The position numbers and the translations under genes are program-made. The notes under the pieces were generated by a model, which saw only the letters and a program-made list of their open reading frames with translations, did not search any database and had not been told where the DNA came from. 19,982 nt of DNA from an uncultured Lachnospiraceae bacterium (GTDB lineage: Bacteria; Bacillota; Clostridia; Lachnospirales; Lachnospiraceae), in the NCBI GenBank assembly GCA_910585255.1, contig CAJUEI010000046.1:1-19982 (forward strand), in the 5' to 3' direction. The stretch's first letter is position 1. Each line of letters starts with the position of its first letter. This document shows positions 12,399 through 19,982 of this stretch, in pieces.

Positions 12399-15167
12399 TT
12401 AGGATTCTTCCTGATCGAGAGAATACCATGTCCGAAACAGCTTATCTGCTATCGCCGCCGCTTTTGTACTTCCTGCTCCTCCCTCTTCTACAATCACACT
12501 CACTGCAATCTCTGGTTCCTCTGCAGGAGCAAACCCTACAAACCAAGAATGTGCCTCTTTCTTTACATCCCACTCTGCCGTTCCGGTCTTTCCTGCCACG
12601 GTATAATCCTCCGATGCAGCACGGCTTCCGGTTCCTTCTTCAACACACAGCATCATCCATTCTGTCAGTCTCTCTGCTTCTTCCTGGCTAATTGGTTCTC
12701 TGTACTTTTTTGGTCTATATTTCTTTACAGTAAATCCATGTGCATCTGTTATCCGATCTACAAAATAAGGCTTCATCATTACTCCGTCATTGGCAATCGC
12801 TGCTGCTATCATCGCCTGATGAAGCGGCGTCATCTCTGCCGTTCCCTGTCCGATTGCCGTCTGCATCTTCTCCCAGTCAGGTGAATCCTGCTTCCATTCA
12901 AATTGACTCGATACATAAGATAGGGCAATCGGTAAATCCTGATTTAGTAAAAAACTCTCACAAAGATCCGTAAACCGCTCTGCTGAAAGCTTTGATGCAA
13001 TACTGGCAAAAGCCCCATTGCAGGATTTGGCAAAAGCCGTTTCAAAGGAAATTGTTCCATGTGCTTTTTTATGATAACACTGAATAACAGCCCCCTGATA
13101 CTCATAGGAACCCTCACAAGTATAGGAAAAATCAGAAATTTCTTCTGGAAATTCTCTGGCATACTCCAATGCCGTTAAAATCTTAAATGTAGAACCAGGC
13201 GGATAACGCCCCTGCGTAGCACGATTTAATAGATAACTCTGCTCGGTATCAGGATTCTCCGAAAGCGATTCCCAGATCTCTTCTATTTGATTGGGATTAT
13301 AATCCGGTTTTGAAACCATTGCAAGCACCTTTCCAGTAGAAGGCTCCATCACTACTACAGCCCCCTTTTCCTCTCCCAATGCTTCCCAAGCCGCTTTCTG
13401 AAGCGGATAATTTAACGTGGTCACAACTTGATTTCCTTTTTCTTTCTCTCCCTTTACTTCAGCCGCTATCTTTTCATAAATCGGAGCATCGGAAGTCAAA
13501 AGCTGAAAATTATAAATCTTTTCCAGTCCGTCCTTTCCACTCTGTGAATATCCAACCACATGAGAAAACAAATTGCCAAACGGATACTCTCTTACCTCTG
13601 TCCCATCTGCTTCTACCTTTGTCTCTGCCAGAATCTCTCCGTCTGCTGACAGAATCGATCCCCGCACAACTTTTTTAGCAAACTCTTCCTGCCGCAGATT
13701 ATAGGGATTATTTACAACTTCCTTACTCTCTGCTAAAAGAAAATATCCCAGATAACACGGCATCAAAATAAACAATCCGGTAAAAAGATACATAACCAGA
13801 TAGAATTCCCGATTGCTGTTTCCTTTTTTTATTTGTATTTCTGACTCTATACTCTGCCCACAATCTGCCCTTACATCTGAATTTACATTTGCATTTGCAT
13901 CAGAAATATACAGTCCCTGTATAATCCCATACATAATCAGAGAACTCAGCATCGAACTTCCCCCATAACTGACAAACGGAATCGTTACTCCAGTAGAAGG
14001 AATTAACTTCATCGCCCCGCCAATCGTTAAAAATACTTGGATCCCATATTCACAGGCAAGCCCTAATGCCATATATCGATAAAAACGGTGATGCATCTGA
14101 ATTGCTGCATTTAAAATTAGCAAAAGACAGCCCAAGCAGATAAAAATAACACAGATTGCTACTAATCCTCCCATCTCTTCTGCAATTGCCGAAAAGAAAA
14201 AATCTTCCTCTACAACCGGAATCTGTGAAGGAGAGCCCTTATTGAGTCCGACTCCTAACCATCCTCCCGTTCCGATTGCAAAAAGAGATTGTGCTATCTG
14301 ATACCCTTTGCTTTCAATTACAGACCATGGATCTAACCATGCAGTCACTCTGGTCTGAATATGAGAAAATAGCTGATATGCTGTATAGGAAGCCGCTGCC
14401 CCCGCCGCCATTCCGCCAAACAGATAAATCGGCTTTTTTGTAGCGACATAGACCATAAATACAAAGACCAATGAAAAGATCAATGCACTCCCTAAATCAG
14501 TTGAAGCAACCAAAATCAAGATATGTATTGCTGCTAAAATTCCTGTTTTTACTACCTGCTTCCAGTCATTTCTTACCTCAAACATAGCAGCAATAAAAAA
14601 TACATAGCTGATTTTTACAAATTCGGACGGCTGAAAAGAAACACCCAGCAGTGCAATCGATAACTTTGCACCATAACTGGTCTCTGCCAAAATTAAAACA
14701 ACCAAAAGCAGCAGTGCCCCGGCAATTCCATAGAGCCATGCAAATTTTCTCAATGCCTTCCACTTTTTCATAATATAGGGAATTACTGCCATAAAGACCG
14801 TACCCAATGCCAAGATTAAAAACTGCCGATTGGCCTTCCCTATCGAAAGTCTTGCCAGCATAATAAACCCTATCACCATTAACATGCAAACCAAACTGGT
14901 TAAAATCTGCGATCCCTCTGGATAAGCTGTATGGAATAACGTCTCCATTAAAATCAGATAAACTAACTCTGCCCCATATAAAAGAATTAAATTTTCATTG
15001 CCTGTAGAAAGAAACAAGGATAAAAAACCTAAAAAATGAACAGAAAACAGACAAATATTTAACACCGCCAGCTTTCTTTTTCTATAATAGGCAAAAGAAT
15101 AATACGTATATACCATAATCAGCAGAATAATCAGATATTTTGAAAATTCCTCTATCAGATGAATCAT
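12399..15167 (-). CDS. natural fusion of a SEDS glycosyltransferase (FtsW/RodA) and a class B penicillin-binding protein
   Basis: 922 residues in one uninterrupted frame. Residues ~10-425 are a multi-spanning SEDS domain: FQPSEFVKISYVFF (178-191), the STDLGSALI motif with the predicted catalytic Asp224, GYQIAQSLFAIGTGGWLGVG (288-307) and PFVSYGGSSML (397-407). A short polar linker (422-452) leads to another membrane segment (~455-478). Residues ~490-922 are a class B PBP: VRGSILSADGEILAET (501-516), a short dimerisation region, the acyl-serine motif STFK (Ser659, Lys662), SCN (715-717) and KTGT (860-863). One polypeptide would thus carry both glycan polymerisation and transpeptidation, normally split between FtsW/RodA and FtsI/PBP2. 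It follows the U32 gene by 21 bases with RBS GGGAGG and is in one transcript with zapA. Whether it serves division, elongation or spore wall synthesis cannot be told; zapA upstream hints at division. Confidence 0.93.
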   Translation of the reverse strand: MIHLIEEFSKYLIILLIMVYTYYSFAYYRKRKLAVLNICLFSVHFLGFLSLFLSTGNENLILLYGAELVYLILMETLFHTAYPEGSQILTSLVCMLMVIGFIMLARLSIGKANRQFLILALGTVFMAVIPYIMKKWKALRKFAWLYGIAGALLLLVVLILAETSYGAKLSIALLGVSFQPSEFVKISYVFFIAAMFEVRNDWKQVVKTGILAAIHILILVASTDLGSALIFSLVFVFMVYVATKKPIYLFGGMAAGAAASYTAYQLFSHIQTRVTAWLDPWSVIESKGYQIAQSLFAIGTGGWLGVGLNKGSPSQIPVVEEDFFFSAIAEEMGGLVAICVIFICLGCLLLILNAAIQMHHRFYRYMALGLACEYGIQVFLTIGGAMKLIPSTGVTIPFVSYGGSSMLSSLIMYGIIQGLYISDANANVNSDVRADCGQSIESEIQIKKGNSNREFYLVMYLFTGLFILMPCYLGYFLLAESKEVVNNPYNLRQEEFAKKVVRGSILSADGEILAETKVEADGTEVREYPFGNLFSHVVGYSQSGKDGLEKIYNFQLLTSDAPIYEKIAAEVKGEKEKGNQVVTTLNYPLQKAAWEALGEEKGAVVVMEPSTGKVLAMVSKPDYNPNQIEEIWESLSENPDTEQSYLLNRATQGRYPPGSTFKILTALEYAREFPEEISDFSYTCEGSYEYQGAVIQCYHKKAHGTISFETAFAKSCNGAFASIASKLSAERFTDLCESFLLNQDLPIALSYVSSQFEWKQDSPDWEKMQTAIGQGTAEMTPLHQAMIAAAIANDGVMMKPYFVDRITDAHGFTVKKYRPKKYREPISQEEAERLTEWMMLCVEEGTGSRAASEDYTVAGKTGTAEWDVKKEAHSWFVGFAPAEEPEIAVSVIVEEGGAGSTKAAAIADKLFRTWYSLDQEES

Positions 15168-15188
15168 ACTCTACTACCTCCCTTGTAC

Positions 15189-17483
15189 TTACTCAACCCC
15201 CCGTTTTAAATGCCCTCTGGTAAATGCAAAAGGTTCTTCTAAAAATATCCTATTCTTCCGATATGCCTGAATAAATTTCGAAAGAATTTCCGTCATCTCC
15301 GCTACTGACTCCAAAGTAAAATCCAATCGTACCGCAGCAGGTGCAATCCGATCCACTTCTTTTTTTGCACTTAAAAGAGAAAGCGGCTTACAGTTATAAA
15401 TTTTATTATAACAAAACTTACATCTGTTTTTTACGATAAATTCATTGTGATAACGATCCGTCAGCGTTAAAATACCCGCCTGCTTCTTACAGCCCTTCTT
15501 ATTTTTCATAATACACTGTGCCGATACCATCATAGGAAGATAGCCATAGACAATCAATTCACTCTTTTGATCGGCTATCTGTGCCAATTCCTTTCCGTTT
15601 AACTCCAAAGGAAGCGTAATCCACTCTGCTTTCCACTGTTCTTCAAATACCCGCATACTCTCAGAATTAAATCCATAAAGCGTAGAATCAAACCGAATCG
15701 AAACAGATTCTTTTCTCTCCCTATTCTTCTCCCTAACAAAAGAAAGCTCATCTAAATTTCTTACAACAAATCCGTCTATCCCTGCCTGCAATAACAGCTC
15801 ATACTCCTGCTCTAACCATGCCTGCTCCAGATCCCGAAAGACAGGAGGCAGCATGCAGTAAAACTGCTTTTTAGGAAACTGTTCCCGATAACGTTTTATC
15901 TCCGCTGCCGAAAACTCACCGGCGTCCAAATAAATAGCAGAAACCTCCGAAAACGCCGCTGCCGCTGCTACATACTCCTTTTTTTCCAGATATACATGAA
16001 TCGGATAAAACGGCTGATCTGTAAAATCCACCTGTTTTTCGGTCTTTTTCCTACGATTTTCTCTGCAGAGTTCCTCTTCCTCACTGCGGCAATAAGGCTG
16101 CAGCAAAAATTTCTGCAGCTGCTCTAATGCCCTTCTTCGCAGTTCATTTAATTCCGTTACACGAATAAAACTTTTCCCGTCTGTCTGAACAGAAAGCTCC
16201 GAAAAATAAAAAGGCGTACCGCCAGTTTTCTCTATCTGTCTGCGAATATTTTCCTGTGTAATCGGCTGTTTTTGTGCCAAAGCCACTTCTTCTCCCCATA
16301 CCGTTACCCTATTTCCTTCTTCCTCTACCGTAAGTTCTGCTCTCTCTCCGCATTGCACCACAACCTTTCCGCAGACAGCCTCCTGAAGCTCTTCAGCAAG
16401 AAATTTTTTTCGAATATTTTTTATTAACTCCTGATTTCTGCTTTCACTCTCTCCCTCTTTCCCCTGTAAAAATATCATATCTTTTCCGTTTCTTTCCACA
16501 TAATATCCCTTTGTAAATCCACCCCGATTATAGAGATCATATAGAATCTTTTTATCCTTATCCGACACCAAAAAACGCTCTCTTCCATACTCCAAATACC
16601 AATCTAAATATTTTCGATAGATACTAACTACTCCTGCTGTATACTCTAATTTTTTCATTCTGCCTTCAATTTTAAGAGAATACACTCCCGCCTCTAAAAT
16701 ATCCGGCAGCAGTTCAATACTGCACAAATCCTTTGGACTTAAAAAATACCGTTCTTCCTTCTGACCTTTCTGTCCTCCCGGTTCACCAACCTGATAAGGC
16801 AGACGGCAGGGCTGTGCACAACGTCCCCTATTTCCGCTTCTTCCTCCTGCCAAACTGCTAAATAAGCACTGCCCGGAATAACAGTAGCAAAGTGCCCCAT
16901 GTACAAAGCCCTCTATCTCTAAAGTCTCTAGCCCCTTTGTTCTATGAATCTTTCGAATCTCTTCCAATGAAAGTTCCCGTGCCATTACCACCCGGGCAGC
17001 CCCCATTTCTTTTAAAAGTTTTGCCCCATAGACTCCCGTCAATGTCATCTGTGTACTGGCGTGAATTGGAAGCTTTGGAAAATTCCTTTGAATAAAAGAA
17101 AATACCCCGATATCCTGCACAATAACGGCATCTAACCCCTGCCGATAAAAAGGCAGCAGATAAGAGTACAGCTTTTCTTCCATCTCCTCTTCCTTCAATA
17201 AAGTATTCACTGTCAAATACAACTTTCTCTTATGAAGATGCACAAAATCAATTGCTGATAATAAAGCTTCGGTATCTAAATTGTTGGCATAAGCCCTTGC
17301 ACCAAATAAATTTCCCCCCAAATAAACGGCATCTGCTCCTGCCAAAACAGCCGCCTCCATCGTCTCATAAGAACCGGCAGGTGCCAGCAGTTCTGCCCTT
17401 TTTGCATGATGCACGTTATATTCCTGTCTTTTCTCTAAATCCATACCTCTTCTAACATACTTCCTTTCTAAAAAGAATGTCAT
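15189..17483 (-). CDS. U32 peptidase family protein with DUF3656 (RlhA-type rRNA hydroxylation protein)
   Basis: 764 residues from the chosen start. The N-terminal U32 domain opens with AELLAPAGSYETMEAA and AGADAVYLGG (30-57). The U32 signature spans ~195-227: EGFVHGALCYCYSGQC and GGRSGNRGRCAQPCR, with the conserved cysteines thought to hold a metal or Fe-S centre. A DUF3656-like region follows (~370-470), then a second barrel-like half with a C-terminal Cys cluster including CKFCYNKIYNC (688-698). This long form resembles E. coli RlhA, needed for hydroxylation of a 23S rRNA cytidine using prephenate; 'peptidase' is a historical name. The frame is open nine codons further, to 17510, but the ATG at 17483 has CAGGAG seven bases before it. 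That RBS lies in the loop of a terminator-like hairpin. It lies between zapA and the SEDS-PBP fusion. Confidence 0.88.
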   Translation of the reverse strand: MTFFLERKYVRRGMDLEKRQEYNVHHAKRAELLAPAGSYETMEAAVLAGADAVYLGGNLFGARAYANNLDTEALLSAIDFVHLHKRKLYLTVNTLLKEEEMEEKLYSYLLPFYRQGLDAVIVQDIGVFSFIQRNFPKLPIHASTQMTLTGVYGAKLLKEMGAARVVMARELSLEEIRKIHRTKGLETLEIEGFVHGALCYCYSGQCLFSSLAGGRSGNRGRCAQPCRLPYQVGEPGGQKGQKEERYFLSPKDLCSIELLPDILEAGVYSLKIEGRMKKLEYTAGVVSIYRKYLDWYLEYGRERFLVSDKDKKILYDLYNRGGFTKGYYVERNGKDMIFLQGKEGESESRNQELIKNIRKKFLAEELQEAVCGKVVVQCGERAELTVEEEGNRVTVWGEEVALAQKQPITQENIRRQIEKTGGTPFYFSELSVQTDGKSFIRVTELNELRRRALEQLQKFLLQPYCRSEEEELCRENRRKKTEKQVDFTDQPFYPIHVYLEKKEYVAAAAAFSEVSAIYLDAGEFSAAEIKRYREQFPKKQFYCMLPPVFRDLEQAWLEQEYELLLQAGIDGFVVRNLDELSFVREKNRERKESVSIRFDSTLYGFNSESMRVFEEQWKAEWITLPLELNGKELAQIADQKSELIVYGYLPMMVSAQCIMKNKKGCKKQAGILTLTDRYHNEFIVKNRCKFCYNKIYNCKPLSLLSAKKEVDRIAPAAVRLDFTLESVAEMTEILSKFIQAYRKNRIFLEEPFAFTRGHLKRGVE

Positions 17484-17510
17484 GTCTTTCTCCTGAGAAT
17501 GACATGACAT
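17470..17510 (-). terminator. terminator-like hairpin covering the RBS and start of the U32 gene
   Basis: On the minus strand ATGTCATGTC (17501-17510) pairs perfectly with GACATGACAT (17477-17486), followed by TCTTTTT. It begins nine bases after the zapA stop codon. The loop holds the AGGAG of the U32 gene and the 3' arm holds its ATG (17481-17483), so the fold could both end some zapA transcripts and hide the next gene's start. Confidence 0.55.
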
Positions 17511-17519
17511 GTTCTATTC

Positions 17520-17984
17520 TTATTTATCCTGTTTTTCATTCTTATGCTGCCCATCTTTACTTTTCTCTTCCTTTTGTACCGTTTTCGTATGTGTTGCTTC
17601 TGCCTCTAAACGAATAATCGTCTTCTCCTGTTCACTCACTGTCCTTCGAAGAGCTTCCAATTCCAGTTCTTCCTCCTCCATACGAATCTTTAATCCTACT
17701 AACTCATGTTTTAAATTCGAAATCTCCTTATTGCGATCCTCCAATTCCAAACTTGCTGTATCTGCACTTTTCTTTGCTTTATAATAATCATCTGCCACAT
17801 TTAGATACATTAGGATATTTTGTACCTCTCGGTTCTGACGTTTATATCCCTCTGCCATACGTACCTCAGAAAGTTTCGCATTAATATATGCAGCCACTTT
17901 ATTTAGATATTCCGGGTCTTCATATCCGCTTAATGTATATACTTTTCCGTCAATAACCACCTGTACATTGTTCTTTAGTGCCAT
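17520..17984 (-). CDS. zapA: cell division protein ZapA
   Basis: 154 residues. The first ~75 residues match ZapA: NVQVVIDGKVYTLSGYEDPEYLNKVAAYI (beta hairpin then helix), followed by the helix with NILMYLNVADDYYKAKK. Residues 76-135 form a long heptad-rich coiled coil (SLELEDRNKEISNLKHEL ... LEALRRTV), and the tail is highly charged (EEKSKDGQHKNEKQDK). ZapA binds and bundles FtsZ filaments at the division site. The length exceeds that of E. coli ZapA (about 109) because of the extended coiled coil, which is common in Firmicutes. It has its own promoter 46 bases upstream and heads the zapA-U32-SEDS/PBP transcript. RBS GGGAGAGG precedes the ATG. Confidence 0.9.
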   Translation of the reverse strand: MALKNNVQVVIDGKVYTLSGYEDPEYLNKVAAYINAKLSEVRMAEGYKRQNREVQNILMYLNVADDYYKAKKSADTASLELEDRNKEISNLKHELVGLKIRMEEEELELEALRRTVSEQEKTIIRLEAEATHTKTVQKEEKSKDGQHKNEKQDK

Positions 17985-18029
17985 CCAGTATCCTCTCCCT
18001 GTATCATTCTTCCTCTGTTATTAAACCTT

Positions 18030-18058
18030 ATTATAATCAATTTCAGAAAAAAGCACAA
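18030..18058 (-). promoter_or_regulatory. promoter of the zapA-U32-SEDS/PBP unit
   Basis: On the minus strand TTGTGC (18053-18058), 17 bases, and a perfect TATAAT (18030-18035), placing the transcript start near 18023, about 38 bases before the zapA ATG. Confidence 0.75.
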
Positions 18059-18104
18059 GCACTTTATAAGAGGATTTTCTTTTCCAAAATTTTCCTTTTC
18101 CTTA

Positions 18105-19094
18105 TTATTTTAATCCCAAATGCTGATAAGCCAGATCTGTTACAATTCTTCCGCGAGGTGTCCGCTGCAAAAATCCATTCTGAATCAGATAAGGCTCAAT
18201 CACTTCCTCTAAGGTCCCCGCATCTTCTCCCAATGCCGCTGCCAACGTATCCAATCCACAGGGACCTCCTGCGAACTTTTGTATCAAAGTAAGCAAAAAC
18301 ATCCGATCACTATTATCTAGTCCATACTTATCCACTTCCAGCAAATCCAAAGCAAAATTTGCCACGCTCTCCGTAATCACCCCATTATACTTCACCTGTG
18401 CAAAATCCCGCACTCTTCTCAACAGCCGATTGGCAAGCCGAGGAGTCCCCCGGCTCCTTCTAGCCATCTCCATTGCCCCTGCCGGCTCTATCTCCACTTT
18501 CAATACCTTAGCTGAGCGAAGTAAAATTGTCTGCAGTTCTTCCGGTGTATAAAATTCCAATCGATGAATCACCCCAAACCGATCCCGAAGAGGTGCCGTT
18601 AAAAGTCCTGCCCTAGTTGTAGCCCCCACCAGAGTAAACTTTGGCAAATCCAGCCGAATCGATCGTGCCGTAGCCCCCTTTCCAATCACAATATCAATTG
18701 CAAAATCTTCCATTGCCGGATAGAGTACCTCTTCCACCTGCCGGTTTAACCGATGAATTTCATCAATAAACAGCACATCTCCCTCCTGCAGATTATTTAA
18801 AATAGCCGCTATTTCCCCCGGTTTTTCAATCGCAGGACCAGAAGTAATCTTCATATTCGTTCCCATCTCATTGGCAATAATTCCTGCAAGTGTCGTCTTC
18901 CCCAGTCCGGGAGGACCATAAAACAGTACATGATCTAATGGCTCCTTCCGGCTCTTTGCAGCCTCAATATATATTTTAAGATTTTCCTTTGCCTTTGCCT
19001 GTCCAATATAGTCCTTTAAAAGCTGTGGTCTAAGATGATTTTCCACACTGCTGTCTTCTTCTGTCAGCTCTGTTGTTATAATTCTCTTTGCCAT
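18105..19094 (-). CDS. ruvB: Holliday junction branch migration ATPase RuvB
   Basis: 329 residues, the normal size. It is the hexameric AAA+ motor that drives branch migration with RuvA in recombinational repair. Walker A is GPPGLGKTT (60-68), Walker B LFIDEIHRL (108-116), sensor 1 LVGATTRAG (155-163), and the APLRDRFG segment (167-174) supplies the conserved arginines. The C-terminal winged-helix DNA-binding domain ends with QRTPRGRIVTDLAYQHLG. It starts 16 bases after the ruvA stop codon with RBS GAAGGG and is on the same transcript. Confidence 0.97.
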   Translation of the reverse strand: MAKRIITTELTEEDSSVENHLRPQLLKDYIGQAKAKENLKIYIEAAKSRKEPLDHVLFYGPPGLGKTTLAGIIANEMGTNMKITSGPAIEKPGEIAAILNNLQEGDVLFIDEIHRLNRQVEEVLYPAMEDFAIDIVIGKGATARSIRLDLPKFTLVGATTRAGLLTAPLRDRFGVIHRLEFYTPEELQTILLRSAKVLKVEIEPAGAMEMARRSRGTPRLANRLLRRVRDFAQVKYNGVITESVANFALDLLEVDKYGLDNSDRMFLLTLIQKFAGGPCGLDTLAAALGEDAGTLEEVIEPYLIQNGFLQRTPRGRIVTDLAYQHLGLK

Positions 19095-19110
19095 ATATAA
19101 CCCTTCCGTC

Positions 19111-19719
19111 CTACCGACTGATCGTTTTTAAAGAAGCCTTTAGCAACGCTTCTACTGTCATTTCTTCTGTCACTGTTACCGCACGAACCGCACGAAGAGC
19201 ATCTGTCGGACTATATCCTAAAGCCGTCAATGCCTGCACCGCCTCATTCTGAATCTCTGCAGCCTGTCCTAAGGACGACTTCTCCTCATTTGCTATCTTC
19301 TGCTCAAATGCCTCTTCTAACTTTAATTTATCCTTTAATTCAATTACCATCTTCTGTGCTGTCTTGTTTCCGATTCCAGGTGCTTTTGCAATCGTTTTCG
19401 CATCTCCCGCCAATACGGCAAACCGCAGTTCATCTGCAGAAATGGTAGAAAGAATGGCTAAAGCTCCCTTTGGACCTATCCCGCTTACCCCTAAAAGAAG
19501 CCGAAAAATATTCATGTCATCTCTATTTAAAAATCCATATAAATCCAAAATATCTTCCCTTACATAGAGATATGTAAAAATTTGAATTTCACTGCCTACT
19601 GCCGGAAGCTTAGCAATAACAGCAGCAGGAACCCGTATCAAATACCCGATTCCATGATTCTCTACAATTGCAAAATCGGTACCAGCTTCTTTTAATTCCC
19701 CTTTAATATAATAAATCAT
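19111..19719 (-). CDS. ruvA: Holliday junction DNA helicase subunit RuvA
   Basis: 202 residues. RuvA tetramers bind the four-way junction and load RuvB. The N-terminal OB fold begins MIYYIKGELKEAG; two helix-hairpin-helix motifs follow (LLGVSGIGPKGALAIL around 80-95, and KAPGIGNKTAQKMVIELKDKL around 112-132). A flexible acidic linker then leads to the C-terminal three-helix domain that touches RuvB (AVQALTALGYSPTDALRAV). RBS AAGGAG lies seven bases before the ATG. First gene of the ruvAB unit, under the promoter at 19779-19807. Confidence 0.97.
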   Translation of the reverse strand: MIYYIKGELKEAGTDFAIVENHGIGYLIRVPAAVIAKLPAVGSEIQIFTYLYVREDILDLYGFLNRDDMNIFRLLLGVSGIGPKGALAILSTISADELRFAVLAGDAKTIAKAPGIGNKTAQKMVIELKDKLKLEEAFEQKIANEEKSSLGQAAEIQNEAVQALTALGYSPTDALRAVRAVTVTEEMTVEALLKASLKTISR

Positions 19720-19754
19720 TGTGGTTCTCCTTACCCATAGTATTACAAACCTGC

Positions 19755-19778
19755 TTCGATTAATCGAACATATATACG
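19755..19778 (-). promoter_or_regulatory. possible operator of ruvAB: palindrome plus LexA-like site
   Basis: A perfect 14-base palindrome TTCGATTAATCGAA (19755-19768) overlaps a site CGAAC-ATAT-ATACG (19765-19778). The latter has one perfect half of the Gram-positive LexA box (CGAAC-N4-GTTCG) and a poor second half, and ends directly at the -10, where a repressor would block initiation. ruvAB belongs to the SOS regulon in many bacteria; which of the two overlapping sites matters is not decidable here. Confidence 0.4.
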
Positions 19779-19807
19779 ATTGTAGCAGATTTTCTATTAT
19801 CTGACAA
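19779..19807 (-). promoter_or_regulatory. promoter of ruvAB
   Basis: On the minus strand TTGTCA (19802-19807), a 17-base spacer and TACAAT (19779-19784). A related inverted repeat TTCGAATCAATCGAA (19816-19830) lies just upstream of the -35. Confidence 0.75.
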
Positions 19808-19838
19808 GACCTTAATTCGAATCAATCGAATAGTAATC

Positions 19839-19904
19839 TGATTGTTTATAGTGAGCCAGAAAGTTATTTATAGTGAGCCGAATGATTGTTTATGGCGATC
19901 CGGA
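19839..19904. repeat. three degenerate tandem repeats of ~22 bases
   Basis: Units at 19839-19861, 19862-19882 and 19883-19904 share TGATTGTTTATAGTGAGCC(A)GAA; the third reads TTTATGGCGATCCGGA. A possible fourth begins CGATTG at 19905. They lie upstream of the ruvAB promoter. The remaining stretch to the window end (19905-19982) has no gene that I can support. Confidence 0.6.
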
Positions 19905-19982
19905 CGATTGCATCTGCTGGTGATTCCCTGCTGGGGCCGTTTGCACTAAGGCTTCCTCGCAGCGGACACATAAGGCACGAAA

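Overview
The window looks like a chromosomal segment from a low-to-mid GC Clostridia, most likely a Lachnospiraceae-type gut Firmicute. Support for this: a queH-type epoxyqueuosine reductase, a zapA next to a U32 peptidase, strong AGGAG ribosome-binding sites, and TTGACA/TATAAT promoters with 17-bp spacers. The assignment is inference. Every confident gene lies on the minus strand, so the layout below runs from high to low coordinates, in transcription order.

Positions 19982-18105: a promoter flanked by TTCGA palindromes and a LexA-like half-site drives ruvA-ruvB (Holliday junction branch migration). Short tandem repeats lie upstream of it. Positions 18058-12399: a second promoter drives zapA, a U32 peptidase of the RlhA/DUF3656 type, and a 922-residue natural fusion of a SEDS glycosyltransferase (FtsW/RodA) with a class B penicillin-binding protein. 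Positions 12360-10260: a NUDIX hydrolase with its own promoter and terminator, then an M32 carboxypeptidase. Positions 10259-9712 hold no gene but contain C-rich tandem repeats and one copy of a large structured element on the plus strand. Then come queH and a two-domain FtsX-type ABC permease with no ATPase partner in the window. Next is tRNA-Leu(CAA) with its promoter and terminator, followed by a hairpin-rich stretch, a second terminator and a second copy of the structured element on the minus strand. Finally a promoter drives a membrane-anchored ZAS zinc-finger protein, polA, coaE, an atypical FtsA-like ATPase, and the start of one more gene at the left edge.

The strongest unexplained signal is the pair of about 250-nt elements at 5631-5879 (-) and 9861-10118 (+). 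They share an almost invariant core of 56 nt. It is enclosed by a 27-bp stem in which six pairs change on both sides between the copies while two U.U mismatches exactly ten pairs apart stay fixed. An outer stem of 25-29 bp has entirely different sequence in the two copies yet is nearly perfect in each. This pattern indicates a conserved RNA structure (G.U wobbles fix the sense strand), not a protein and not an ordinary transposon end. I do not recognise the family.

The remaining content is mostly housekeeping: DNA repair (ruvAB, polA), cell division and wall synthesis (zapA, SEDS-PBP fusion, FtsA-like protein), CoA synthesis (coaE), and tRNA/rRNA modification (queH, the U32 protein).
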